The translations under genes and the position numbers were made by a program. Of a stretch of 6,995 nt of DNA, positions 1-5,566 are shown piece by piece. The DNA lies in the NCBI GenBank assembly GCA_964409295.1, contig CAYPCV010000003.1, positions 1 to 6,995 of the forward strand. Reading direction: 5' to 3'. This DNA comes from UBA1140 sp964409295 (lineage in GTDB: Bacteria; Campylobacterota; Campylobacteria; Campylobacterales; Sulfurovaceae). How positions within the stretch are numbered: position 1 is the stretch's first letter; each line of letters starts with the position of its first letter. Below the pieces are notes generated by a model, which was not told the DNA's origin, did not search any database, and saw nothing but the letters and a program-made list of their open reading frames with translations.

Positions 1-234
1 GTATTGTTAAACATCAATGGAGATTACAAAACAAAACCAATATTTTCACGAATTTTATCATAGCCTATTATAATGTCCCCCTTTTCCCAAAATAATTTCG
101 TCAATCAACAAAGGAATCAAAAGAGGAACAGGAATAGTTAATATAGTGGATAGTATAGCAACTAAATTTGCTCCTATCAAGACTTTTTTATGTTTAGAAA
201 TTTCTTCTAGAATGGATTTGATACTAATCATCAT
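1..234 (-). pseudogene. ABC exporter (MsbA-like, TMD-NBD half-transporter) remnant, internally deleted, left edge cut
   Basis: Reading on the minus strand from ATG at 234 (or the next codon, 231), the product starts MMISIKSILEEI and contains one hydrophobic hairpin ending LLIPLLIDEIILGKGG, which is the first transmembrane segment typical of ABC exporters. That frame stops at 58-60. Shifting frame by one, bases 59 to 1 read DKIRENIGFVL, stop, SPLMFNNT. This is the conserved Q-loop stretch of an ABC nucleotide-binding domain (usually LRxxIGxVLQxPxLFxxT), with the glutamine codon CAA replaced by TAA. The rest of the membrane domain and the Walker A motif are missing, so roughly 1 kb has been lost and the two parts joined out of frame near 60-75. 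A TTG start at 252 is in frame, but the AAGAG just upstream of 234 favours the ATG. The rest of the gene, if present, lies left of the window. The family call is strong for both fragments; the original substrate cannot be told. Confidence 0.85.
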
Positions 235-292
235 AAACTCTTTTTTAGGCAAACAATAGCATAACTTTATTAACTGCTAATTAATAAAAATC

Positions 293-301
293 TGTTATAA
301 T
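293..301 (+). promoter_or_regulatory. Extended -10 promoter for the TlpA-like lipoprotein gene
   Basis: TGTTATAAT, an extended -10 box with a perfect TATAAT (296-301), lies 20 bases before the ATG at 322. Transcription would start near 308, leaving a leader of about 14 bases that contains the ribosome binding site AAGAG. No recognisable -35 box is present, as is common in Campylobacterota. The same TGTTATAAT word precedes the LysM gene. Confidence 0.6.
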
Positions 302-321
302 CGTATAAAAAAGAGTCTATT

Positions 322-957
322 ATGATACTAAAAATACTAACAAGCATTCTTCTTATGTTGATATTTACCTCTTGTTCTTCCTCTGAAAGTAACGATAAGA
401 ATACATCTATAGAAGAGAAACAAGCAGTCAAAAAGATAGAGCCTATAAGCCAAGAGATGGTAGCTTCTACATCTGCTAATGCGACAAAACCTTCTAAAAA
501 AGTAGCCCTTAAAAAGTCTATTTTAACTATACAAACACTTGATGATAAAGAGATTCATGTAGATGAAGCAGTTGCAGGATTAACTTTTCAAGAGCATAAA
601 AATAAAATGGTTTTTGTAATATTTTTTGGATACCGATGCCCACCATGTATACAAGAGATGCCTCATCTTATCGCATTAATGGAAAAGAAACATCCCGATT
701 TAGAAATCGTTGCTCTTGAGGTTCAAGGACTCAATAAAGAAGAGTTAGTTGCATATAAAAAGGAAAAAGGGATTAACTATACATTAGCTCTTGGTTCAGA
801 AAATAATCAGTTTATACGCTACATAGCTTCTAAAGCTCAATGGGAAGGGTCGATTCCCTTCTTTATTGCATTTGATAAACAAGGCGAAGTTAAAGTTGTT
901 CACATCGGTGCATTAAATACAAAACAACTGAATAGTGTCTATGAGGAACTTAAATAA
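322..957 (+). CDS. TlpA-like thioredoxin-fold lipoprotein (periplasmic thiol-disulfide oxidoreductase)
   Basis: This 211-residue protein begins with a lipoprotein signal peptide. A hydrophobic stretch (residues 5-15) ends in FTSC, so lipidation at Cys18 is predicted. A Ser/Lys/Glu-rich linker of about 45 residues follows, then a thioredoxin fold (about 65-211). The active site is CPPC (106-109) after the strand FVIFFGYR, and the loop GSIPF carries the expected cis-proline (Pro179). The family reduces or exchanges disulfides outside the cytoplasm, for example in cytochrome c maturation or protection of exported proteins. The substrate here cannot be read from sequence. The usual WC before the active-site pair is replaced by YRC. 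The start is supported by AAGAG about 8 bases upstream and a TATAAT box. It stands alone: its upstream neighbour is the divergent ABC remnant and its downstream neighbour is convergent. Confidence 0.88.
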   Translation: MILKILTSILLMLIFTSCSSSESNDKNTSIEEKQAVKKIEPISQEMVASTSANATKPSKKVALKKSILTIQTLDDKEIHVDEAVAGLTFQEHKNKMVFVIFFGYRCPPCIQEMPHLIALMEKKHPDLEIVALEVQGLNKEELVAYKKEKGINYTLALGSENNQFIRYIASKAQWEGSIPFFIAFDKQGEVKVVHIGALNTKQLNSVYEELK

Positions 958-977
958 AGAGGAGATTTCTCCTCTTT
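956..977. terminator. Bidirectional hairpin terminator between convergent genes
   Basis: AAAGAGGAG, loop of four bases, CTCCTCTTT gives a 9-bp perfect stem (956-964 with 969-977). It is followed by T and A-rich sequence on the plus strand and by TTTATTT on the minus strand. The stem overlaps the TAA stop of the lipoprotein gene on one side and the stop of the membrane-protein gene on the other, so one element serves both transcripts. Confidence 0.75.
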
Positions 978-1792
978 TAAAACTCTACTCTCCTTCTTGC
1001 CATCATAGACCCAACAGCCATAATTAGCATAAATAGATACATTAAAATAACCATAAAAATATTACCAATAAGAGTTAACCCACTCAATGTTGTTATGATA
1101 CCAATAAGAAAAGCAAAGAAAAAAAGAAGTAAGATAATAGCTAAACCAAAACCAGCAACATATTTAAAATATGCTGATTGAAAAGCCATACGCCATACAT
1201 GAGTAGAAAAGAGTGTAAAGACTGCCTTAAATCCCTCTTGAATACCATTTGCCATAATAATATTGGACTGTACTAAAGGTTGAACATACGAAAAAATCAA
1301 TGCTATGAAAAGCATAGGGAACCCCAAAGTGACTAAGGCATTTACCAAATCACTTTCACTCATCTGTGCATTAATTATTCCCATACTACCACCAATAAAG
1401 CCAAACAAAAAGATTAGTAATAATAGTAGAGTAACCCATCCAATATAGGCACCAAAAGCTGTTGCAATATGCCTTGTTAAAAGTCTATCAATACTGCTCT
1501 CTTGAATCTCATTAATATAACCTTTAATATCTTGACTCTCATAAAATGTTTTTCCCACATGTATCTGTATAACTAAACCAAAAACAGCCGATAAGACCAT
1601 AAAAATCAAACTAGCAATAGGAATCATTCCAAAAAGATTTAGGACAACAAAAATAACCATTGCTGTTAACGTAAATTTTTGATTGAGTTTAATAAATTCC
1701 CATCCTAAACGAAAGGTATTTTTAATAGGCTCTGAAGCAAGTGCTTCATCTATCAAGCGTGTATCACTATCTTGAGTATTGTTTTCGTACAT
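977..1792 (-). CDS. Six-helix integral membrane protein of unknown function
   Basis: This is a 271-residue hydrophobic protein that I do not recognise. A polar N-terminus of about 35 residues is followed by six predicted membrane segments at about residues 39-58, 60-80, 112-137, 155-175, 211-235 and 240-262. It ends in a basic tail, MARRRVEF. A cytoplasmic-looking loop (about 80-110) separates helices 2 and 3, and another with SNIIMANGIQEGFKAVFTLF lies between helices 4 and 5. The overall look resembles uncharacterised six-helix inner-membrane families (DUF4013-like or DUF975-like proteins), but no diagnostic motif was found. ATG at 1792 is chosen because AAGGA lies six bases upstream. An in-frame TTG at 1795 would sit too close to that site. 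The ribosome binding site and the bases up to the start codon form one arm of a perfect inverted repeat. Transcribed alone and convergent with the lipoprotein gene. Confidence 0.8.
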   Translation of the reverse strand: MYENNTQDSDTRLIDEALASEPIKNTFRLGWEFIKLNQKFTLTAMVIFVVLNLFGMIPIASLIFMVLSAVFGLVIQIHVGKTFYESQDIKGYINEIQESSIDRLLTRHIATAFGAYIGWVTLLLLLIFLFGFIGGSMGIINAQMSESDLVNALVTLGFPMLFIALIFSYVQPLVQSNIIMANGIQEGFKAVFTLFSTHVWRMAFQSAYFKYVAGFGLAIILLLFFFAFLIGIITTLSGLTLIGNIFMVILMYLFMLIMAVGSMMARRRVEF

Positions 1793-1825
1793 CAATAATC
1801 CTTAAAATTTTATAAAGGATTATTG
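1793..1825 (-). promoter_or_regulatory. Perfect 11-bp dyad covering the ribosome binding site of the membrane-protein gene
   Basis: CAATAATCCTT (1793-1803) and AAGGATTATTG (1815-1825) are exact inverted repeats separated by 11 A/T bases. On the minus strand the gene-proximal arm contains the Shine-Dalgarno AAGGA and ends at the base before the ATG. If the transcript includes the far arm, the site would be buried in a hairpin. If transcription starts inside the dyad, it is better read as a protein-binding operator. The repeat is seen directly; either role is inference. Confidence 0.6.
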
Positions 1826-1832
1826 TATCATA
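1822..1832 (-). promoter_or_regulatory. Probable -10 region for the six-helix membrane-protein gene
   Basis: On the minus strand TATGATACAAT contains two overlapping -10 candidates, TATGAT (1832-1827) and TACAAT (1827-1822), 30 to 40 bases from the ATG at 1792. No good -35 box is seen. The same 13-base word TTATGATACAATA occurs before the CAP-domain gene at 5551-5563, which supports it being a promoter core. Confidence 0.4.
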
Positions 1833-2003
1833 AAGCTTATTTACATGTCCTCTAAAAGTTTTTTATCACTCTTTTCTCTTCTCTTCTTTAACGTCCGAAA
1901 CTACTTTTTAAATATTTCTTGTGAAATTTTAGTAAATCTTAAATAAAAACTCATTATTACTTCTGAATATAAGAGTAAGGACTAAGGTATTTCTAGCTCT
2001 CTA

Positions 2004-2012
2004 TGTTATAAT
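2004..2012 (+). promoter_or_regulatory. Extended -10 promoter for the LysM gene
   Basis: TGTTATAAT with perfect TATAAT (2007-2012) lies 27 bases before the ATG at 2040, predicting a start of transcription near 2019 and a leader of about 20 bases. The leader holds a weak ribosome site, GGGA (2028-2031). No clear -35 box is present. The rest of the 1826-2039 gap holds a 21-base pyrimidine run (1869-1889) and nothing else I can assign. Confidence 0.6.
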
Positions 2013-2039
2013 TGAAAAAATCATCATGGGAAATTAAAA

Positions 2040-3029
2040 ATGGCAGATAGAGAAGATGAAGTAATAGAAATCGTAAAACGTATAGAAAGCCCTCGAAGAG
2101 AGAGTGAAGAGCTGGAGGAAAAAAAAGAAGAGATTGTTTATATTCATGAAACCCTAACTACAAATGAAACCGATACAGAAGAAAAAAAAACATCTAAAAA
2201 AGTTTTACCAATTCTATTTGGAATTACTACTGTTGGAGTCATAGGTTATTTTGGATTTAAGCACTTCGATAATGAAAAAATAAACCATACACAAAATATC
2301 AAAACACCCACTGTTAATACAGAAAAAAAAGAACCACAAGAGATAACAACTTATACTGAAGAGTTGGCAATAACAAAAGATTCTCAAAAGATTGAAGAGA
2401 GTGTTGTTGCAACATTATCAGAGCAACAAGCACAAGCACAACTAGAACAAGAAAAAAAACAAGAAGAAATTTCTAAGCCTATACCAATAGAGCAGGTAAA
2501 AGAGTTAAAAGAGACTCCTCCCAAAATAGAAAAGAGTATAGAAGAAGAAAAAATTGTTCTAAAAAAGAAAGAAATTACTCAAGAAAAGAAAGAAATTATT
2601 CCAGAAAAGAAAATTGTCCAAAAGCCAAAAAATGTTCTAAAAAAAGAAATTAAAAAGAAAACCTACCAACTGTATTATGAAACCATTAAACCAAGAGTAG
2701 TCATTGTTCAGAAAGGAGACTCTTTAGCCTCAATTGCCAAAAGATTTTATGGTAATCCTATGGACTTTAAACGAATTGTACACGCAAATTCACGAATAAG
2801 AAGTCATAAGACATCTCTACGTCTTGGAGAAAAAATTATTATCCCAAGAAAAGACAATAAAAAAACTCGAAGGTATATTATTGTAGAAAAAGGAAATACC
2901 TTAGCATCAATTTCCAAAAAAGTTTATGGAAGTACCGATAAAATTTCAAAAATTGTTAGAGCAAATTATAAAATTAAAAGTAAACAGTCAACTCTTCGTC
3001 TTGGACAGAAGGTTTATGTACCAAAATAG
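2040..3029 (+). CDS. Membrane-anchored protein with two C-terminal LysM domains
   Basis: A 329-residue protein with a clear plan. A very acidic/basic N-terminal tail (1-52) lacks a signal peptide. A single membrane helix (about 55-73) follows, then a long Lys/Glu/Gln-rich linker (about 74-215) with heptad-like repeats. Two LysM domains come last, at about 221-270 and 279-329. Both show the family pattern: VxKGDSLASIAKRFYG in the first, VEKGNTLASISKKVYG in the second, each followed by IVxAN and ending LRLGxKxxxP. LysM domains bind the glycan of peptidoglycan, so the likely topology is a cytoplasmic tail, an inner-membrane anchor and a periplasmic wall-binding end. This suggests a cell-envelope or division-site role, which is inference. 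The two domains are close copies at a 58-residue spacing and look like an internal duplication. No catalytic domain is present. The start is set by GGGA eight bases upstream and a TATAAT box. Confidence 0.88.
   Translation: MADREDEVIEIVKRIESPRRESEELEEKKEEIVYIHETLTTNETDTEEKKTSKKVLPILFGITTVGVIGYFGFKHFDNEKINHTQNIKTPTVNTEKKEPQEITTYTEELAITKDSQKIEESVVATLSEQQAQAQLEQEKKQEEISKPIPIEQVKELKETPPKIEKSIEEEKIVLKKKEITQEKKEIIPEKKIVQKPKNVLKKEIKKKTYQLYYETIKPRVVIVQKGDSLASIAKRFYGNPMDFKRIVHANSRIRSHKTSLRLGEKIIIPRKDNKKTRRYIIVEKGNTLASISKKVYGSTDKISKIVRANYKIKSKQSTLRLGQKVYVPK
2565..2615 (+). repeat. 21-bp tandem repeat in the linker of the LysM protein
   Basis: Two nearly identical 21-base units (2565-2585 and 2586-2606) differ at only two or three positions, and a partial third begins at 2607. 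They encode the heptad-like series KKEITQE, KKEIIPE, KKIVQ. The unit length is a multiple of three, so gain or loss of copies would change linker length without shifting frame. Confidence 0.6.
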
Positions 3030-3030
3030 A

Positions 3031-3051
3031 GGAAAGAGTTTATCTCTTTCC
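3031..3051. terminator. Hairpin between the convergent LysM and VanZ-like genes
   Basis: GGAAAGAG (3031-3038) pairs perfectly with CTCTTTCC (3044-3051) around a five-base loop. It starts just after the LysM stop at 3029 and carries the stop codon of the minus-strand VanZ-like gene (3040-3042) in its loop. The T tract is poor on both strands (TCTATTTT on the minus side), so termination may be partial. Confidence 0.55.
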
Positions 3052-3387
3052 CCAGCGAATCAACGAAAATAGAGCCACTCCAATAAAATCAGCCAATAAA
3101 TCCCCCAAATCAAAGGTACGACTTGGTATCCAATATTGGCTTATCTCTTCAAGAGTAGCAAAAATCAGCACAGCTACTGCACCTATTTGAAGAGAATTAA
3201 AGGCTTTGTAGTTCAATCCATAATTTAGAAAAAAAGCCATAACTCCATAGAGCAATCCATGCATCAACTTATCGCCATAAGGAATATGCCCAATAAGTCT
3301 AAAAGCAAAGTTATGGTCTGCTGTATCAGCTAAAAAGATAATAAATACAATACAGATAAAAAATCCTAAAGGTAAAAATAGTCTCAT
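3040..3387 (-). CDS. VanZ-like small membrane protein
   Basis: A 115-residue protein with four predicted membrane helices (about 4-20, 45-62, 66-82 and 94-110). The VanZ-like signature is visible in order: GDKLMHGLLYGVMAFFL (38-54) with the DK-H-Y pattern, then EEISQYWIPSRTFDLGDLLAD (about 80-100) with EExxQ, R and D residues, and a final glycine-containing helix. Founder VanZ gives low-level teicoplanin resistance by an unclear mechanism. Most relatives, including short ones like this, are uncharacterised, and resistance should not be assumed. It is the last gene of the TetR-kinase operon. Its ATG follows the kinase stop after a single base (TAA, A, ATG) with only a weak ribosome site, which implies translation by reinitiation and coupling to the kinase. 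Confidence 0.82.
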   Translation of the reverse strand: MRLFLPLGFFICIVFIIFLADTADHNFAFRLIGHIPYGDKLMHGLLYGVMAFFLNYGLNYKAFNSLQIGAVAVLIFATLEEISQYWIPSRTFDLGDLLADFIGVALFSLIRWGKR

Positions 3388-3388
3388 T

Positions 3389-4696
3389 TTAATACCGTAC
3401 TATTTTTTGTGCAAAACGTGTATCAATTTTTGCTTCCATCTGTTCAAACATTGCATAGTAGCCAAGCAGTGTTCTATCTACAAAAATATACTCTTCATTC
3501 ATATTATGCACAGCTGTGATGCTCTTCTTTTGAACTTCCATAATGGTATTAAATCCTCGTTCCGAGAAGTCATTATTCTCTTTAAAATCATAAAAATCAT
3601 CTTTAAAAATCTCTATATAGATTCGGTCAAGGGGTTTAATAACCTCTTGGTAAAACTCCAACATCTTGTCAGGAGTATCCTCATCAATCATTCGTAACTC
3701 TGCATATTGTTGTGTTATCTCTTCATCAGGAAACTCATCCATAAGTGAAACATGCAGTTTAGAAAAAGAGCTTAAGAACGCATCATCCAATTTTTTAACA
3801 CAACCAAAGTCTATTAATCCTAACTTTCCTTCGCTCATAAAGATAAAATTTCCAGGATTTGGGTCAGCATGAATCATCTGTAGATGATAAAGTCCTATAA
3901 AAAAACTGTCAAATATCAACTGAGCATAGTGATTTCGCTCTTGTTGAGTTGGATTAGAATCTAAAAAAGATTTAAATCCTTTTCCCTCTAAAAAAGAGGA
4001 AGTCAATACCTTGGTCGTAGAGAGTTCATGATTAATTTTAGGAATTACAATCTGCTCATGTTTAAGATTTTTATAAAAATGTTCACTATTTTGAGCCTCT
4101 ATCTCATAATCTACCTCCTCTTTTAACCGTGCTTCTACTTCATCCATCAAATGGTCTATATTTCCACCTTTAGCAAAACGCGTTAATGCAAATTTCAAAA
4201 CTCCTAAATCAGAATCTATGCTTTTGGCAATCCCAGGGTATTGAACTTTTACAGCAAACTTTTCATTATTTAAAGTTGCTAAATGCACTTGTCCCAAACT
4301 GGCAGCCCCAAAGGACTCACTCTCAAAACTTTCATAAACCTCTTGTGGATAAGCCCCTAGTTCTTGTTTAATTATTTTTCTAATTAACGCTCTGTTAATA
4401 GGAGGAATCGAGTTAAACGACTTGCTTATCTCATCCAAATACTCTTTTGGTAAAAAGGGCAGACCCAATGCCACCTGTTGGGCAATTTTTACAGAGATTC
4501 CTTTAAGTGTTCCAAGCGACTCTATAATTACTTTAGCTATCTCTTCATGGGTATTTTTTTTCGATTCTGCTTTCTTCTCTTTGCTCATAAAAGCTCGTTT
4601 CACAACCCCTTTTGATTTTGCTACACCAATTTTAAACATAGCTTTTCCAACCACAGCACCTCGTGCTGTTTTACTTGTAGGTATTTTATTTTGCAT
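3389..4696 (-). CDS. ABC1/UbiB/AarF-family atypical kinase (ADCK-like)
   Basis: A 435-residue protein spanning the whole ABC1 kinase domain. Visible motifs: a KxGQ-like segment LKGISVKIAQQV (Lys70, Gln73); the Ala-rich nucleotide loop FGAASLGQVHLA (129-140); the ATP-binding lysine in FAVKVQYPG (Lys150); EEVDYEIEAQN (193-203); the catalytic loop HADPNPGN (276-283, Asp278); and LIDFG (294-298) for metal binding. Family members are ATPases or kinases that support quinone and lipid metabolism at membranes; UbiB serves ubiquinone synthesis. This one has KIAQ for KxGQ, Gly for the first Ala of the loop, and Asn for the second His of HxDPHPGN. It is about 100 residues shorter than UbiB, with no C-terminal membrane helices. 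It is therefore a distinct branch and should not be called UbiB. AGGGGAGGT five to six bases before the ATG is the strongest ribosome site in the window. The gene overlaps the TetR gene by 11 bases. Confidence 0.9.
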   Translation of the reverse strand: MQNKIPTSKTARGAVVGKAMFKIGVAKSKGVVKRAFMSKEKKAESKKNTHEEIAKVIIESLGTLKGISVKIAQQVALGLPFLPKEYLDEISKSFNSIPPINRALIRKIIKQELGAYPQEVYESFESESFGAASLGQVHLATLNNEKFAVKVQYPGIAKSIDSDLGVLKFALTRFAKGGNIDHLMDEVEARLKEEVDYEIEAQNSEHFYKNLKHEQIVIPKINHELSTTKVLTSSFLEGKGFKSFLDSNPTQQERNHYAQLIFDSFFIGLYHLQMIHADPNPGNFIFMSEGKLGLIDFGCVKKLDDAFLSSFSKLHVSLMDEFPDEEITQQYAELRMIDEDTPDKMLEFYQEVIKPLDRIYIEIFKDDFYDFKENNDFSERGFNTIMEVQKKSITAVHNMNEEYIFVDRTLLGYYAMFEQMEAKIDTRFAQKIVRY

Positions 4697-5426
4697 TGAG
4701 TACCTCCCCTAATTTTCTTTTGATTTTAGAAAAACCACTCTGTTTGGTTGAAAACTTTTGTAAACTTGACAACATGTGAGTCTTAAACATAAACATCCCT
4801 AAATCACTTGCTTTTTGCAAAACATTTGAGTGCAATAACGCTTCAATTACACCCATTGAGTTGTCTATAAACTGCGTGGTATTTTCAAACATCTCAGAAT
4901 CATCTTTTATCCAGTAAGCAATAACAGCAATATTGTAATCCCAAAAGAGTTGTGGCATATACTCTTTAAACGGTGGTTCAGCTATCTCTTCGGCTTCGAT
5001 AGCAATCTCTAACATCTCATTTACCATCTTTGTAAACTGCTCTTTAGATTCATAAATAAGCTCCATAGCTCCTATAGATGGAGTCAATGCCATCTGCATT
5101 ATTTGCGTAACAAACTCTCGGTCTTCTAAATAAAATTCTAATTGTGTCTCGATAAGGGTTTGCAACTGTTCACGCAAAGTATAGGTATGAAAATCTTCAA
5201 TACTTTGTAAAACTTGCCCCGTCTCAATAAGTTTTTGCTCTATATAAAAATAGAGAATTTTCTCTTTACTTGGGAAATAGTTATAAATTGTTGGGTTAGA
5301 AACACCTGCCTCTTTTGCTATCTCTCGAAGCGATGCATTTTTATACCCTTTAATCGTCATAAGCTCCACGGCTGACTCTAAAATTTTAATTTTTGTTTTC
5401 TCTTTTGCTGATTGCGATACCTTCAT
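4686..5426 (-). CDS. TetR/AcrR-family transcriptional regulator
   Basis: A 246-residue protein with a classic N-terminal TetR DNA-binding domain (about 10-57). The helix-turn-helix reads SLREIAKEAGVSNPTIYNYF (32-51), followed by SKEKIL. The C-terminal ligand-binding part (about 60-246) is helical, longer than the usual 190-220-residue family size, and gives no hint of the inducer. It ends in a basic stretch (KFSTKQSGFSKIKRK). The start is supported by AGGAG six bases upstream and by the HTH sitting at the normal distance from Met1. It is the first gene of an operon with the ABC1 kinase (11-base overlap) and the VanZ-like gene. It very likely represses its own operon, and possibly the divergent CAP-domain gene, through the shared intergenic region 5427-5599. 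That target is inferred from position and from the dyad at the promoter. Confidence 0.9.
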   Translation of the reverse strand: MKVSQSAKEKTKIKILESAVELMTIKGYKNASLREIAKEAGVSNPTIYNYFPSKEKILYFYIEQKLIETGQVLQSIEDFHTYTLREQLQTLIETQLEFYLEDREFVTQIMQMALTPSIGAMELIYESKEQFTKMVNEMLEIAIEAEEIAEPPFKEYMPQLFWDYNIAVIAYWIKDDSEMFENTTQFIDNSMGVIEALLHSNVLQKASDLGMFMFKTHMLSSLQKFSTKQSGFSKIKRKLGEVLNAK

Positions 5427-5450
5427 TCTATATCTCCTATTTTTTAACTA

Positions 5451-5479
5451 AGTATATTATAAAATACAATAATTGTCAA
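5451..5479 (-). promoter_or_regulatory. Near-consensus sigma-70 promoter of the TetR-kinase-VanZ operon
   Basis: On the minus strand TTGACA (5479-5474), 17 bases, then TATACT (5456-5451). Transcription would start near 5445, giving a leader of about 18 bases that contains AGGAG. This is the only promoter in the window with a full -35 box and ideal spacing, and it fits a strong promoter held down by a repressor. An overlapping TATAAT (5461-5456) has unsuitable spacing. Confidence 0.65.
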
Positions 5480-5481
5480 TT
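5466..5481. promoter_or_regulatory. Candidate TetR operator over the -35 box
   Basis: Two overlapping short palindromes, ACAAT-A-ATTGT (5466-5476) and AATTG-T-CAATT (5471-5481), cover the TTGACA box. A looser pair of half-sites, AACTAAGTATA (5446-5456) and TATATATAGTT (5482-5492), brackets the whole promoter with 9 of 11 matching positions. The region is very AT-rich, so chance dyads are likely. Position is the main argument. Confidence 0.35.
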
Positions 5482-5533
5482 TATATATAGTTTATTAAAA
5501 TTTTATATTTTTATTTATTTATCAAACTAATTG

Positions 5534-5562
5534 TTGTTTTTTATTTTTTATTATGATACAAT
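5534..5562 (+). promoter_or_regulatory. Probable promoter of the CAP-domain gene
   Basis: TTGTTT (5534-5539), 17 bases, TACAAT (5557-5562); alternatively TATGAT (5552-5557) is the -10 box. Transcription would start about 5564-5569, 30 or so bases before the ATG at 5600. It diverges from the TetR operon promoter with about 55 bases between the -35 boxes. Confidence 0.45.
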
Positions 5563-5566
5563 ACTT

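Noticed and set aside
1869..1889. 21-base all-pyrimidine run with a 12-base mirror repeat TTCTCTTCTCTT, possible triplex-forming DNA
   Set aside because: It is too short and interrupted to argue for an unusual structure. No link to a gene function was visible.
2026..2037. Three-codon upstream frame ATG GGA AAT TAA before the LysM gene
   Set aside because: It is too short to judge, and its GGGA also serves as the likely ribosome site for the ATG at 2040. Chance occurrence is likely in this base composition.
3040..3387. Calling the VanZ-like protein a glycopeptide-resistance gene
   Set aside because: There are no vanHAX-type genes nearby. VanZ-like folds are widespread with unknown roles, and Gram-negative context makes teicoplanin resistance unlikely as the purpose.
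3389..4696. Naming the kinase ubiB
   Set aside because: Its length, missing C-terminal helices, altered KxGQ and Ala-rich loop, and operon partners do not fit a ubiquinone-synthesis UbiB, so only the family name is given.
3407..4712. Several plus-strand open frames (3407-3697, 3666-3872, 4186-4371, 4422-4712)
   Set aside because: They lie antisense to the ABC1 kinase gene, whose frame carries unmistakable family motifs. They overlap one another, lack good ribosome sites and encode Cys/Ser/Phe-rich sequences typical of shadow frames.
5441..5560. AT-rich stretch as a possible replication origin or iteron array
   Set aside because: No repeated iterons or DnaA boxes (TTATCCACA-like) were found. 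It is explained by two divergent promoters.
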